Origin: Rhizophagus irregularis
Taxonomy: Eukaryota > Glomeromycota > Glomeromycetes > Glomerales > Glomeraceae
Assembly (NCBI RefSeq): GCF_026210795.1
Contig: NC_089443.1
Coordinates: 3,348,001 to 3,412,000, forward strand
Length of the DNA stretch: 64,000 nucleotides
Reading direction: 5' to 3'
Below the pieces are notes generated by a model that searched no databases, was not told the DNA's origin, and saw only the letters and a program-made list of their open reading frames with translations. Positions within the stretch are counted from its first letter, which is position 1. Each line of letters opens with the position of its first letter. A program made the position numbers and the translations under genes. Positions 1 through 10,047 of the stretch are shown here, piece after piece.

Positions 1-999
1 TTAAATTTCTAAAGCAAAAATAAAACTAAAAAATTAATTGTATAAAATAATTTATTTTAATAACTGATAATACTTAAACTATATTAAAATATGGTGACTA
101 GAAAATAATATATTTGTAATTATTTTCTTATGTATATTAAAAATACCAAAAGACCATTTAAATTTATTTATCATAATATTTTAGTAAAAATAAATTGAAT
201 TTAAAATTTTATTTTTTTAATTCTATTTACTATTATATAATCCATACAGTAAATTAAATAGAAATGTAATTAATATAGGCATCATGAACATTTGCACAAA
301 AATTAGCTAATTCTGGCACCATATAATTAAATTTGATTATGGAATAAGTTTATTGAATTTGTTTGCAGAAATTATTGCTTCCTTTTTTTGGAACCATATG
401 GGTAGTATGGTACAATATTAATTAATAAACCCGTAGTACTTTTACACCCATTTACTGAACTTTGATCAATAAGCATCCTCAGTTATTAGGCCGTAATTGA
501 TTTTTGGGCAGAATGATGTGCCATATTCGAACAACTTTCAAGGAAATTTCCAAATATGTATTTCCTTTAAAATCAATATTGACGAATAATTTGTAAGTTT
601 TTAACTTATCGTGGTATAAAAGTCATCAAAGAATTTTACGGGTACATTATATTAGCTTTTTTTATCTTAAACTATAAGGAAATTTTAGGATTATCACAAG
701 AATGTGATTTAACTGGTTCTCTTTCTTGCCAAAGATAGTTGTTGTTTTAATAAAGTCTTAATAAATATTCGAAAAAAAGTAAGTGTTATTCTTACATAAT
801 CAGTGATTAACGTAATTGTATACGATGATTTATATAAATTAGGGCAATCTCAGCCGGTTGAATCTCGATTTTATGAATTAAAAACGTACAAAAAATATTT
901 ATCATTACAAAATAGTGTGGGAAATCAAAAAAAAAAATCTTTTTCTTTTTTTTTTAAAAAAAAAATCTTTAATCATTTCTTTTTCGAAATTTGTAAAAA
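1..999. other. AT-rich flank, no gene recognised
   Basis: AT-rich DNA upstream of the oxidoreductase gene. A 66-codon open stretch at 803-1003 ends in low-complexity A/T runs and has no homology that I recognise. A T-run/A-run junction lies at about 946-965. No RNA gene or clear repeat is visible. Confidence 0.5.
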
Positions 1000-2455
1000 A
1001 TGAGCGAATTATCAGGTAATTTAAAATTGAGTCAAAATATTAAAGTTGTGGAGTTAACTAATAAAATATTTTGTTATTTTTTTTTTGTTGATAAATTCTA
1101 GTCCCTCCGATGATGTATTCTTTACAATTAAATGAATTTGGACCTCCATCTAATCTAAAATATGTTGAAGTGAAATCTCCTCAACTTTGTTCTCCATATC
1201 AAGTAATTGTAAAAGTGATAGCGGCTGGTGTTAACCCTATTGAATATAAACTTAGAAGTGGAAATTTTCCAATAGTTAATGTTTTGTTGAAATTTCCTGC
1301 TGTTTTAGGGTCTGATTTTTCTGTAAATATTTTTAATTTTCTTTAAATGAATTTTTGTTAATAAAGAAAAAATTTTCTTATTCTATAAATTTATTAAGGG
1401 AGTAATTCTTGCAAAAGGAGATAAAGTAACAGAATTTAAAATTGGAGATGAAGTTTTTGGTAAAACTAAAAATATATTTAGTGGATTAGGAACTTATGCG
1501 CAGTATGTATATAATTCGTTAAAAAAAATTTTTAGTTTGTTATATTCATTTATTTTATTTTTTTTTCCTCAGATTTGTGTTGGTTAATGTTAAAAGTGAT
1601 GCCATCCTAAAGAAACCTGCTTCAATTACTCATCAAGAAGCCGCAGGAATTGGTATGGCTAGTTTAACAGCATGGAGTGGATTAATTTCTTTTGGCAATT
1701 TAAAAATTGATGAAGAGGCCAAAAAACTTCATCAAAAAGTTTTAGTAATTGGTGCCTCAGGAGGTAAAGATTAAATTAATTATGAGTGATCAATTATTTC
1801 ATCCCTCTCATAAGTATTTCTTCCCTGTTTACACCCATCAGTTCTATACTCTTTAGTTTTGTTTACTTACATTTCATATATTAATCTTTCTTTTTCTTTT
1901 TTTCTTTTTTTTATAAAAAAAGGAGTTGGAACTTTCGCGGTTCAAATTGCAAAAATTATCAATAATGCACATGTAACAGCAATTTGTTCAGGTAAAAATG
2001 CAGAATTAGTTAAAAATTTAGGGGCAGATCGTGTAATTGATTATACTAAGGAAGATTTTGGAGAAGTTTTAAAAGAAGAAAGAGAAAGTATTGATTTAGT
2101 ATTTGATTGTATTGGTGGAGACGAATATTATGATAAATCTATACCATTATTAAGGATAGGAGGTAATTTTGTTACAGCCGTAGGACCTGATACTTATGGT
2201 GATAATTTGGGAACAATTAATACTATGAAAGCCATTGCTGTTACACTCGGAAGAAAATTGTTCAGTGTAAGAAATTACAAATTCATAATTGGTTTATCGG
2301 AGAAAGATTTACCTAAAATTGTTACATATATGGAGAAAAGACAAATTGTTACAGTCATTGGGCACGAATTTGATTTAAAAGACGGAGTTAAAGCCCATGA
2401 AATAAGTGAAAGTCATAGAGCTTATGGAAAAATAATCTTAAATTGTTCAAATTAA
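1000..2455 (+). CDS. MDR-family NAD(P)H quinone oxidoreductase / RTN4IP1-like, five exons
   Basis: Exons read as 1000-1015, 1102-1322, 1399-1502, 1573-1763 and 1923-2455. All introns have GT-AG ends, and the joins stay in frame to give 354 codons plus stop. The product is a medium-chain dehydrogenase/reductase. The GroES-like N-terminal half contains AAGVNPIEYKLRSG and PAVLGSDFSG, both typical of quinone oxidoreductases. The Rossmann half has the nucleotide-binding motif GASGGVGTFAVQIAK at about residues 174-188. The C-terminus, with AHEISESHRAYGKIIL, matches the usual family ending. The catalytic zinc ligands of classical alcohol dehydrogenases are not seen, so a zinc-independent NAD(P)H reductase (quinone oxidoreductase or reticulon-4-interacting-protein type) is more likely. 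Substrate and location are unknown. Exon 1 is very short, only five codons plus one base; if that exon is wrong, the ATG at 1110 is the alternative start. Confidence 0.85.
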
Positions 2456-2651
2456 ATTAAATTATATATAAATATTTTTTTTTAAATATGTTGTGTAATG
2501 TCTCGTACGTAAGAATATTCTATTATATTTTCTAAACAAATAAATCCTATAATTAGCTCATTAAAATATTACTGTAATGGGATGACAAAACGGAACCTTA
2601 TATTCCTATATTCCGATGAAACCATCCAAATAGTTGTACCGAATTAATAGG

Positions 2652-2657
2652 TATAAA
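2652..2657 (+). promoter_or_regulatory. Probable TATA box of first protease-like gene
   Basis: TATAAA begins 59 bases before the ATG at 2711 and is followed by AAAGGTC. The tandem paralogue has a TATA box at exactly the same distance. Confidence 0.5.
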
Positions 2658-2710
2658 AAAGGTCTAAAATCTTTTCACAAAATAACAAAAAACGAATAAT
2701 AATAAAAAAA

Positions 2711-4138
2711 ATGAAGTTAAATTTCATTTTAATAATTCTTTTCATCGTTTTAAAACAAATTTTTGCGGAGTGTTTTGAACCAATAGATACATTTAAACTT
2801 GAAAAAACAATAAAAAAAGTTGATTGCGGGGATTGGATAAACGAAAAGGGCATTAAAAAATTTAATAATAATGATGGTAATAAATTAGTTGGAGGGGGGA
2901 ATGAAACAATGTTTAAAGTAACTTTTACATGTTTGTTAAATGATAAAGTATTGTGTGATAAGGCACAAAAAGCATTTGATAGAGCCAGTAATTCAATTAC
3001 TAATACGTTAAAATTAAAAGAACAAGTTACGATAAATGCTACATTCTTTGATTTTTGCGGTGAGGGGAAAAATGATCTAGAATGCCCTTTAGAAGCTATT
3101 GCAACTATTGGGGAAACATCACCAAAAAGATTTTATTCATTATTATCAGATGATGATAAAATGGAAAGAATATACCCACAAGCATTGGTTAAACAATTTC
3201 AATTTCCTGAACATCCACAATATGATGATTTCGATATTATAATTCGTTTTAATTCTAGGGTTCGCTTTTATTTCCCCGAAGACACAACCCCAATTGGCCC
3301 AAAACAATATGATTTTGAATTTACAGTGACACATGAATTACTTCATGGATTAGGATTTTATAGTCTTTGGCAACCTTTACCTTTTGATGAAACCAACGAC
3401 CTGAGGGCTTTATGTCCCCCAATTGTCGTAATTAATAGTGGTAAAGATGGAAAAGTAGATTCTGATAGTCCTGATGAACCTTTAACCGTTAAAGAGTCTA
3501 TATTTGATAAATATATGATTAGATTAGATAATGGCAGTTTTATTTCTGAATATACTAAAAAAATGCAAAATTATGTTTCAAGCAACGAAAAAGCAACTCT
3601 TCAAGATTTTTTAGAAAGTCAGTTTCCAATAATGAGAACAATGTTTTTATTAGCAACGAGACCAAAATCTTTAGGTTTTTTACCTCATAATTCGAAAAGT
3701 ATAAATGATGCTGTTATATTAGAAACTTCTATACCAGGTTATCAACCTGGATCAAGTGTATCTCATGTAGATTTATCAACTTATAACAATACTAGTGATT
3801 ATCTAATGGCATATAAAGGTACTCCTGGTAGAACCACTACCGATTTTATTTCGATTGGCGGAAATTATCCCGGTGGTGTGATTGGACCCAAAACAAAATC
3901 CATTTTAGAAAGTATCGGGTAAGTAATTAATAATTTTTTTTTTTAACGACACCCAAAATAATTTTTCTTTCTTTTTTTTAGATATGCTACTGAAGAATAT
4001 CCAGAACCAATTAAACCGCAACCTTTCGTAAAATCATCCGCAAAGCATAACTCCGCAGTTCCTATTTCTGCAATTTCTAATTCTGTAATTTTTAGTCAAT
4101 TTTATATTATGATATTTGTTATTGTTATATTATTGTAA
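2711..4138 (+). CDS. Secreted leishmanolysin-like (HExxH zincin) protein, copy 1
   Basis: Two exons, 2711-3918 and 3982-4138, with a GT-AG intron; 454 residues. The first 19 or so residues form a signal peptide (MKLNFILIILFIVLKQIFA). HELLHGLGF at residues 208-216 is a zinc-binding HExxHxxGF motif. The metzincin third histidine is not in the adjacent position, where a Ser stands. Instead a long insertion leads to SHVD (His352), and 14 residues later to DYLMAY (Met366). That layout is the one known for leishmanolysin-type (M8) and related zincins, with a distant third ligand before a Met-turn. The C-terminus ends in a small-residue stretch and a hydrophobic tail (FSQFYIMIFVIVILL), which suggests GPI anchoring. 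It is probably a cell-surface or secreted peptidase. Catalysis is inferred from motifs only. It lies head-to-tail with copy 2. Confidence 0.75.
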
Positions 4139-4601
4139 ACCGTTGTGATGCTTGAAGTACAATCAATGTAAATAAATAATTAAACCGAATAGTTATTAAT
4201 AAAAATCAGAATGATATTCCAAATCGGATTTGAAAATTATCCATAACCATAATAAGTATACCAAATTCATTCATTGAAAAATATCTAAAAATAATTATCC
4301 GAGAATAATATCTTACTAATCATTGAAAAATATTTGAAAAATATCTATTATTCATTGTAATATGACAAGATCGGAACTATTTTTCTTCGATACTTCAATA
4401 AATAGTTGTACATAAACGAGGTTAACCCCTACATAAAAAAAAATTGTCTGAGAAACTCCGATAAATGATCAATTTTTTTTAGTTTTTATTCCGATTCCGA
4501 TTTCCGATTTCCGAAAAACTCCGAAAAAATTTTTTTAGATAATATAAAGGTCCATCTAATAATTTTTTTTTCATCACTAACTAAAAAAAAAGAGAAAAAA
4601 A
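4139..4601. other. Spacer between the two protease-like paralogues
   Basis: 463 bases with no gene. It holds short diverged direct repeats of TCATTGAAAAATAT type (about 4270-4345) and clustered TCCGATTTCCGA-type repeats just before the second promoter (about 4490-4525). Confidence 0.5.
4543..4548 (+). promoter_or_regulatory. Probable TATA box of second protease-like gene
   Basis: TATAAA starts 59 bases before the ATG at 4602 and is followed by GGTCC. Spacing and downstream bases resemble the copy at 2652. Confidence 0.5.
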
Positions 4602-5990
4602 ATGAAGTTAAACTCCTTTTTAATAATCCTTTTCATCATTTTAAAACAAATTTACGCGCAATGTTTTGAACCGATAGATGAAAAAAGAGTAAAAAAAGTC
4701 GCTTGCGGAAAATGGGTAACCGAAAAAGATATTAATAAAGTTAAAATTAATAATAATAATAAATTAGTTGGAGGAAATGAAACGATGTTTCAAGTAACTT
4801 TTACATGTTCAACAAGTGATACTGTAATGTGTACTAAGGCACAAAGAGCATTTGTTAACGCCGGTAATACAATTGCTAATACGTTAAAATTTAAAGAAAA
4901 AGTTTTGATAAATGCTACATTAATGGACTTTTGCGCCGAAGAAAATATCGAAACATGCGCTTTAAAACATCATATTGGACTAGCAGGACCACAAAGATTA
5001 TATTCATTATTATCAGATGATGATAAAATTGAAAGAATATACCCACAAGCATTGGTTAAACAATTTCAATTTCCTGAACATCCACAATATGATGAATTTG
5101 ATATTTTTATTCGTTTTAATTCGAGAATGGATTTTTACTTTACCGATGATACTACTCCAATTGGCCCATTACAATATGATTTTGAATTTACAGCAATACA
5201 TGAATTACTTCATGGATTAGGATTTATCTCTTATTGGCAACCTTATGATGAAGCTAACAACCTAAAAGCTTTATGTCCTGCATTTGCTTTACTTAATAGT
5301 GGTAATGATAGAGCATTCGATGATATTGGTGAAAATGATCTTGTAACCGTTAAAGAGTCTATATTTGATAAATATATAATTAGATTAGATAAGGGTACCT
5401 CTATTACTGAATATACTAAAAATATCGAACAATATGTTGTGAACAACCAGAATGCTACTGAGGAAGAATTTTTACAAAATCTATTTCCAACAATGAATGA
5501 AGTGTATACATTAGCAACGACGCCAAAAATTTTAGGTTTTTTACCTCATAATTCGAATGTAACTGACGCTGTAATATTAGAAACGTCTATAAAATATCTA
5601 GCTGGATCAAGTTTAACCCATGTAGATTTATCAACTTATAACAATACTAGTGATTATCTAATGGCATACAAAAGTACCCCTGGTAAAACCGTTAACGATT
5701 TTATTTCTATTGGCGGAAATTATTCTGGTGGTGTGATCGGCCCCAAAACAAAATCGGTTTTAGAAACTATTGGGTAAGTAATTAATAATAATACTTTTTT
5801 TTTTTTAATGACACAAAATAATTATTCTTTTTTTAGATATGCTACTGAAAGTTATCCAGATCCGATCAAACCTCAACCATTCGTAAAACCTCAAGCTAAT
5901 CTCAATTCTGCAGCTATTTCTTCAATTTCAAATTCTGTAATTTTCAGTCAATGTTATATTTTGATATGTATTATTATTATCTTATTATAA
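4602..5990 (+). CDS. Secreted leishmanolysin-like (HExxH zincin) protein, copy 2
   Basis: Exons 4602-5773 and 5837-5990, GT-AG intron, 441 residues. It is a tandem paralogue of the upstream gene, with the same intron position and phase and a similar intron start (GTAAGTAATTAATAA). The signal peptide is MKLNSFLIILFIILKQIYA. HELLHGLGF is at residues 200-208, the distant His is His340 in LTHVD, and the Met-turn methionine is Met354 in DYLMAY, again 14 residues after the His. The block DLSTYNNTSDYLMAYK is identical in both copies. The C-terminus again ends with a hydrophobic tail (FSQCYILICIIIILL) suited to GPI anchoring. Divergence is concentrated near the N-terminus and around residues 220-300, with zinc-site motifs kept, so both copies are probably under selection. 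The substrate is unknown. Confidence 0.75.
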
Positions 5991-6082
5991 GATTTTGAAC
6001 ATTGAATTATTTACATTGCTGTATGGTGCTTTAGATATGATAAAAAGAAATAACAATAGAAATAGACATAATATATATAGCA

Positions 6083-6164
6083 CATAGTATACAGGGAAAT
6101 TATTAAATAGACATAGTATACAGGGATAGAATAATAAATTATTAAATAGACATAGTATACAGGA
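6083..6164. repeat. Tandem repeat with CATAGTATACAGG core
   Basis: Three copies of CATAGTATACAGG start at 6083, 6112 and 6151. The last two are preceded by ATTAAATAGA. Spacing is uneven (29 and 39 bases), so the array is decayed. Confidence 0.7.
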
Positions 6165-6219
6165 TAGTATTAAATTGATTAGTTATTAAATAAATACTTG
6201 TTATCTCATTGTGTATGGC

Positions 6220-6300
6220 GTATACACCGATGGATTTTATACTTTTTATACTTTTTTTATACCGGTGGAATAATTTACAAAAAAATCCATCGGTGTATAC
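6220..6300. repeat. Short inverted-repeat element, 19-bp perfect arms
   Basis: GTATACACCGATGGATTTT at 6220-6238 is the exact reverse complement of 6282-6300. The 43-base spacer is T-rich. It could be a foldback or MITE remnant, or a transcribed hairpin. It has no coding content. Confidence 0.65.
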
Positions 6301-6684
6301 ATAATACCGATGGGATAAATATTAATATAAAATTGATTTTTTTTTTAAAAAAAAATCATATCCGGGAATTAAATTCGACTAGTATGATTTATAAATATCT
6401 TTAGTCCAGATTCGATATTGGATATCTTAAGTTGGAATTTAGAATGATCAGGTAAAATGCGCGATTTTTCTTCAAAATAATATTTCTTTAGAAAATAATT
6501 TTTAACGTTAAAAACATGTCCAAGTGGGTTCTGTTATTCAAAGAATAATGCAAACACCCAAGGCATCGAATAACCTTTACCCAGATTAATTCGTTGCCAC
6601 CATAAAAATAACGGGGAGTTACTAACAATATTTTATATGTTTTGTGAATTTGTGATTAAAATATAAAATGGAAAATGGAGCGCC

Positions 6685-6813
6685 CTTAACGTACAGTAGG
6701 GGTGTACGATATTAACGTTCGAGTTTAGGAATTATGCACTTGCACGTGATAGCGTTAACGTTAACTCCGGCCAGTTTGTACGTTAATATCGTACACCCTC
6801 ACTGTACATTAAG
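6685..6813. mobile_element. MITE-like element with 34-bp terminal inverted repeats
   Basis: The left arm at 6685-6718 (beginning CTTAACGTACAGTA) and the right arm at 6780-6813 are reverse complements with two mismatches. The interior of about 61 bases has no open frame and contains a small CGTTAACGTTAAC palindrome. No target-site duplication is obvious. The size fits a non-autonomous DNA-transposon derivative; the superfamily is not identifiable. Confidence 0.65.
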
Positions 6814-7357
6814 GAACCCCTATAAAATGTACATCATCACGTGAGCATTGTTGCTTTGTTATGGAATTTTATGAATGATCATTATCATCTTGACCAGCAT
6901 TAGATTTAAAGCAATGATGATCACATTTATTCACATTTTATCATTTTTTATTGTGATTTGATATCAAGTTTTTTGAGAACTGATTATTTAAAATTTACTA
7001 CCCGATTAAATACGCGTAGAGAACCATTTTACTAATTATGTTCGCGTTTGAATTCCAAAGTTTTAAATAAACCATTTAATAAAAGGAAATTTTTCAAATT
7101 TTTTTGCTTGTGCTTGAGAATAAAATCATATCATATTAAAAAATTTAAGAGCCTAAGATTAATTGAAAAAGGAATTTATGTCGAAATAAAATTTTTGCAT
7201 ATGTTATTAGTGTAGATAAATAAGAACCGACGTCTGATGATAAAAGGATTCGCGATAAATTCATAATATTTAACATATTTTTTTTTTTTCTTAAATTCAA
7301 ATGAAAAGTCATTTTTCGATCGAAAATTTTTTTTTCAAAATAAAATAAAATAAAGAA

Positions 7358-7567
7358 TTAATAATGTAAGTTAATAAATTCGGCAAATATTAAAATGATT
7401 CTTTGCCTTGTAATAAATATAACCCTACGAATCATTATCGTTCGTCGTCTTCTCATTCTTGGTCTTTGACGATTATTATTATCATCATCATTATTTTGTT
7501 GCTGAGAATTACGACGTGTATTTCGTGTATTTCGTGTATTTCGTGTATTTCGTCTATTTCTAAACAT
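7358..7567 (-). CDS. Doubtful small Arg/Asn-rich ORF
   Basis: 69 codons from the ATG at 7567. The N-terminus is a repeated Asn-Thr-Arg tripeptide encoded by the 9-bp tandem repeat at 7515-7560. A Gln/Asn/Asp stretch, an Arg cluster and a hydrophobic tail follow. No family is recognised and no convincing intron or promoter is seen. The frame may simply be open because of the repeat. Confidence 0.25.
   Translation of the reverse strand: MFRNRRNTRNTRNTRNTRRNSQQQNNDDDNNNRQRPRMRRRRTIMIRRVIFITRQRIILIFAEFINLHY
7515..7560. repeat. 9-bp tandem repeat (GTGTATTTC type)
   Basis: About five units of nine bases, the last one altered (CTATTTC). It lies within the doubtful ORF on the other strand. Confidence 0.8.
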
Positions 7568-8742
7568 TGAATCGAATTTTCAATGGAAATCTTAATGAAA
7601 TCTTAACGTAAACGATTGATTTTTATTTTTAATTTTTGATATTAAAGAATTTAAATAGAATAAATTCTATCAAATCAACTTTATTTCATTTGTTTTTTTT
7701 TATTTTGTTTTTGATAATTTACGAAATTTTAGGTGTCTTTTTAAATATATTTACGATATATTTTTTTTTACATTACGGATAAAAAAATATCAACCAATGT
7801 TTATTTAATTATAGAAATTTGTGTACATAAAATTATTTAATGATATATGGAATGAATGGAATGAAATACAAGCTTAGAAATTTAGCAGGCAAAAAAATTA
7901 CCACTTCAATGCTTCAATGGAAAAAAAGAAAAGACCTTTGCAGAATAATCTGGTAAACAAGAACACTTTTTGATCCGATCTTCCGAATTTAATTATATTA
8001 AATGCGCATCGCCGCACCCCTGACAAAAATTATATTTTTATTTACAGTATTTACGGTACAAAAAAAAGTATACACGGGCCATATACTGTACATATATCTT
8101 TTAAAAAACGATAAATAAAGATAACAAAATATCAAATTATTACATAAATATTGTTATATTTTTAAACCAACTGCATTTAAACTCATAGAAAAGTTATTGA
8201 TTCGTGATCGTGATTGATGCAAAAAATAAAAAATAATGTTTGTTAATAATCATTTTTAGGAAAACAAATACAGTATATCGGATATTTGTCAATCATAATA
8301 TTGGTTGATCATTTGTCCTACTGAAATTTCACTAACATAATTTATGATATAAGCGTATAAAGCGTATGTGCTTAATAAAATATCATTAAAAATAGTACAT
8401 TCATTATATTCTTCCTAAAAAAATTTCTCAATTTATTTTCGCGAACTTGATTAAATGTTTACGCACCAGGAAAAAAGAAAAAGTCTCTTTATAATGACAA
8501 AAGAAAACAGAATATTTTATAACTGCTTATGTGCTTATTATCTTCTATTAAAGAAAGGAGTAAATTTTATTTTGGATGAGAAGACAATTCAATATGGGAG
8601 CTATTAATGTCACATGAATTGATGGATTTTTTTGCTCAGAATTACTGCATTAAGAAGCTAGCTTGTGACAAATAGTAAGTGTCAAATAATATTTCTTACA
8701 CTAAAAAAATTGAAGTTCCCAGAATACATAATAGGACAGAAA

Positions 8743-8827
8743 GGTGTGACGCGGTGACCAAATTATTCATTTTAAAACCAAAATTCATTTTCACGTGATC
8801 ACATAAAATATGTCACCGTGTCACGCC
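8743..8827. mobile_element. Small MITE-like inverted repeat
   Basis: GGTGTGACGCGGTGAC at 8743-8758 pairs with 8812-8827 with two mismatches out of 16. The 53-base interior includes TCACGTGATCAC. The size is like a degenerate MITE. No target-site duplication is identified. Confidence 0.5.
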
Positions 8828-9472
8828 CCTACTATTTTCACTTTTTTTACACTTTTTACCAAGTAAATCTTGGAACTTTGAAATTTTTTTTATAAAATCT
8901 CTTTATTTGTCACATAAAATAATTCCATACCGGATAATGCCAAGTCAATGCCATAACTTTGGCCAAAACGTCACGTGAAAGTGAAATTTTGTTAGATGTT
9001 TAAGACGATCACATGATACCGTTATTACTTTGGATGAAATCATCAAAGTCTTGTACTCCGGGTATAATACTGAAGAATTTAATATTTAATCCGATTTATA
9101 AGTATATAGATGGAAATTATATATTAAGGGTATTCACTTTACTTTAGGCAGCAATATCCTAATGCCTAAGGCAGTGTTGGCATTTGGCCGCGACCAATAA
9201 CCAGTTTGGCCGGTCAAACTGGCCTAAGATAAGACTTTAGATATCATAATAATGAAAGTTAAAGTCTCAGTGTCTCATAAAGATTAATCTAATTAACAAA
9301 CGTAGGTGTATACTCTTTTCTTTGGAAGAGAATATAATATATATTATTATATTTAGATTATTTAATGAGTTAGTTATTATAAAGCAATTTTCAAATCTTT
9401 ATGAATTTGAATGTTTTAGACGCATTAAAAAGTGCGGTGTGCTGCATCAAAAATCGTCAATATTTCTAATAC

Positions 9473-9638
9473 GCGGTGAAATGGAACCTTGATATAACGG
9501 CGGAACATAAGTCTTGATATATCGGAATTGGATCTGGAACGGATTATCACTCGATATAACGGATTTCTCGATACAATGGATTTTTTGACAAATTTTACTA
9601 ATGGAACGGGTGGTTCCATTATATCGAATTTCACTGTG
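9473..9638. mobile_element. MITE-like element with GATATAA-type ends
   Basis: The left end reads GCGGTGAAATGGAACCTTGA and continues TATAACGG. The right end, reverse complemented, begins CACAGTGAAATTCGATATAA and continues TGGAACC. These imperfect arms resemble the CAGTG(A/G)AACCTCGATATAAC ends familiar from pogo/Tigger-type Tc1-mariner elements (inference from memory of that family). CGATATAACGG-like blocks recur inside. An 82-codon reverse-strand open frame over it is a shadow of the repeat. Confidence 0.5.
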
Positions 9639-9955
9639 TAATATATAACTACAGGTGTGAATTTTTTAGACATCTTGGCAAAATTTAAGAATGTATTTTA
9701 ATCTCTCTTCTAAAAATTAAGTAGCATTTTCTCAAGTTTTGATAATGAATTTCGATTATTTTGATAATGAACTTTGGTTACTTGATAAATTGTCTTTGGC
9801 AAATGTGTATATTATATTTTAATTGGTGAACTTCCAATTTGACCACCCTGATGATTAATGTAAAATGACCTTTGAGTAAAGTACTTAACTTCCTTATTAA
9901 GATAAAAGGAGTAACCATTCCAGTCGACGTAGTGGTTTTGTTAAGTCGATTAGGA

Positions 9956-10047
9956 GGAATACGCGGAATTTAATGACCGATATTTTATTTTTGAGACATC
10001 CAATATTAAAATCAACATTAATTCCTATTGGTCACCGCAGTATTCCA
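9956..10047. repeat. Weak inverted repeat ending in CCGCAGTATTCC
   Basis: GGAATACGCGG at 9956 and CCGCAGTATTCC at 10036-10047 form imperfect inverted ends. The 15-mer TCACCGCAGTATTCC found here recurs near 29372, so it may be a shared transposon end. Confidence 0.35.

Noticed and set aside
780-803. GTAAGT...CAG as a short intron
   Set aside because: Only about 24 bases long, too short for a spliceosomal intron, with no coding sequence to its left.
803-1003. 66-codon ORF upstream of the oxidoreductase
   Set aside because: The second half is Lys/Phe homopolymer sequence, there is no family match, and it overlaps the oxidoreductase start.
9425-9673. 82-codon minus-strand ORF
   Set aside because: It lies exactly over a MITE-like repeat and reads through repeated TATAACGG blocks, so it is explained by the repeat.
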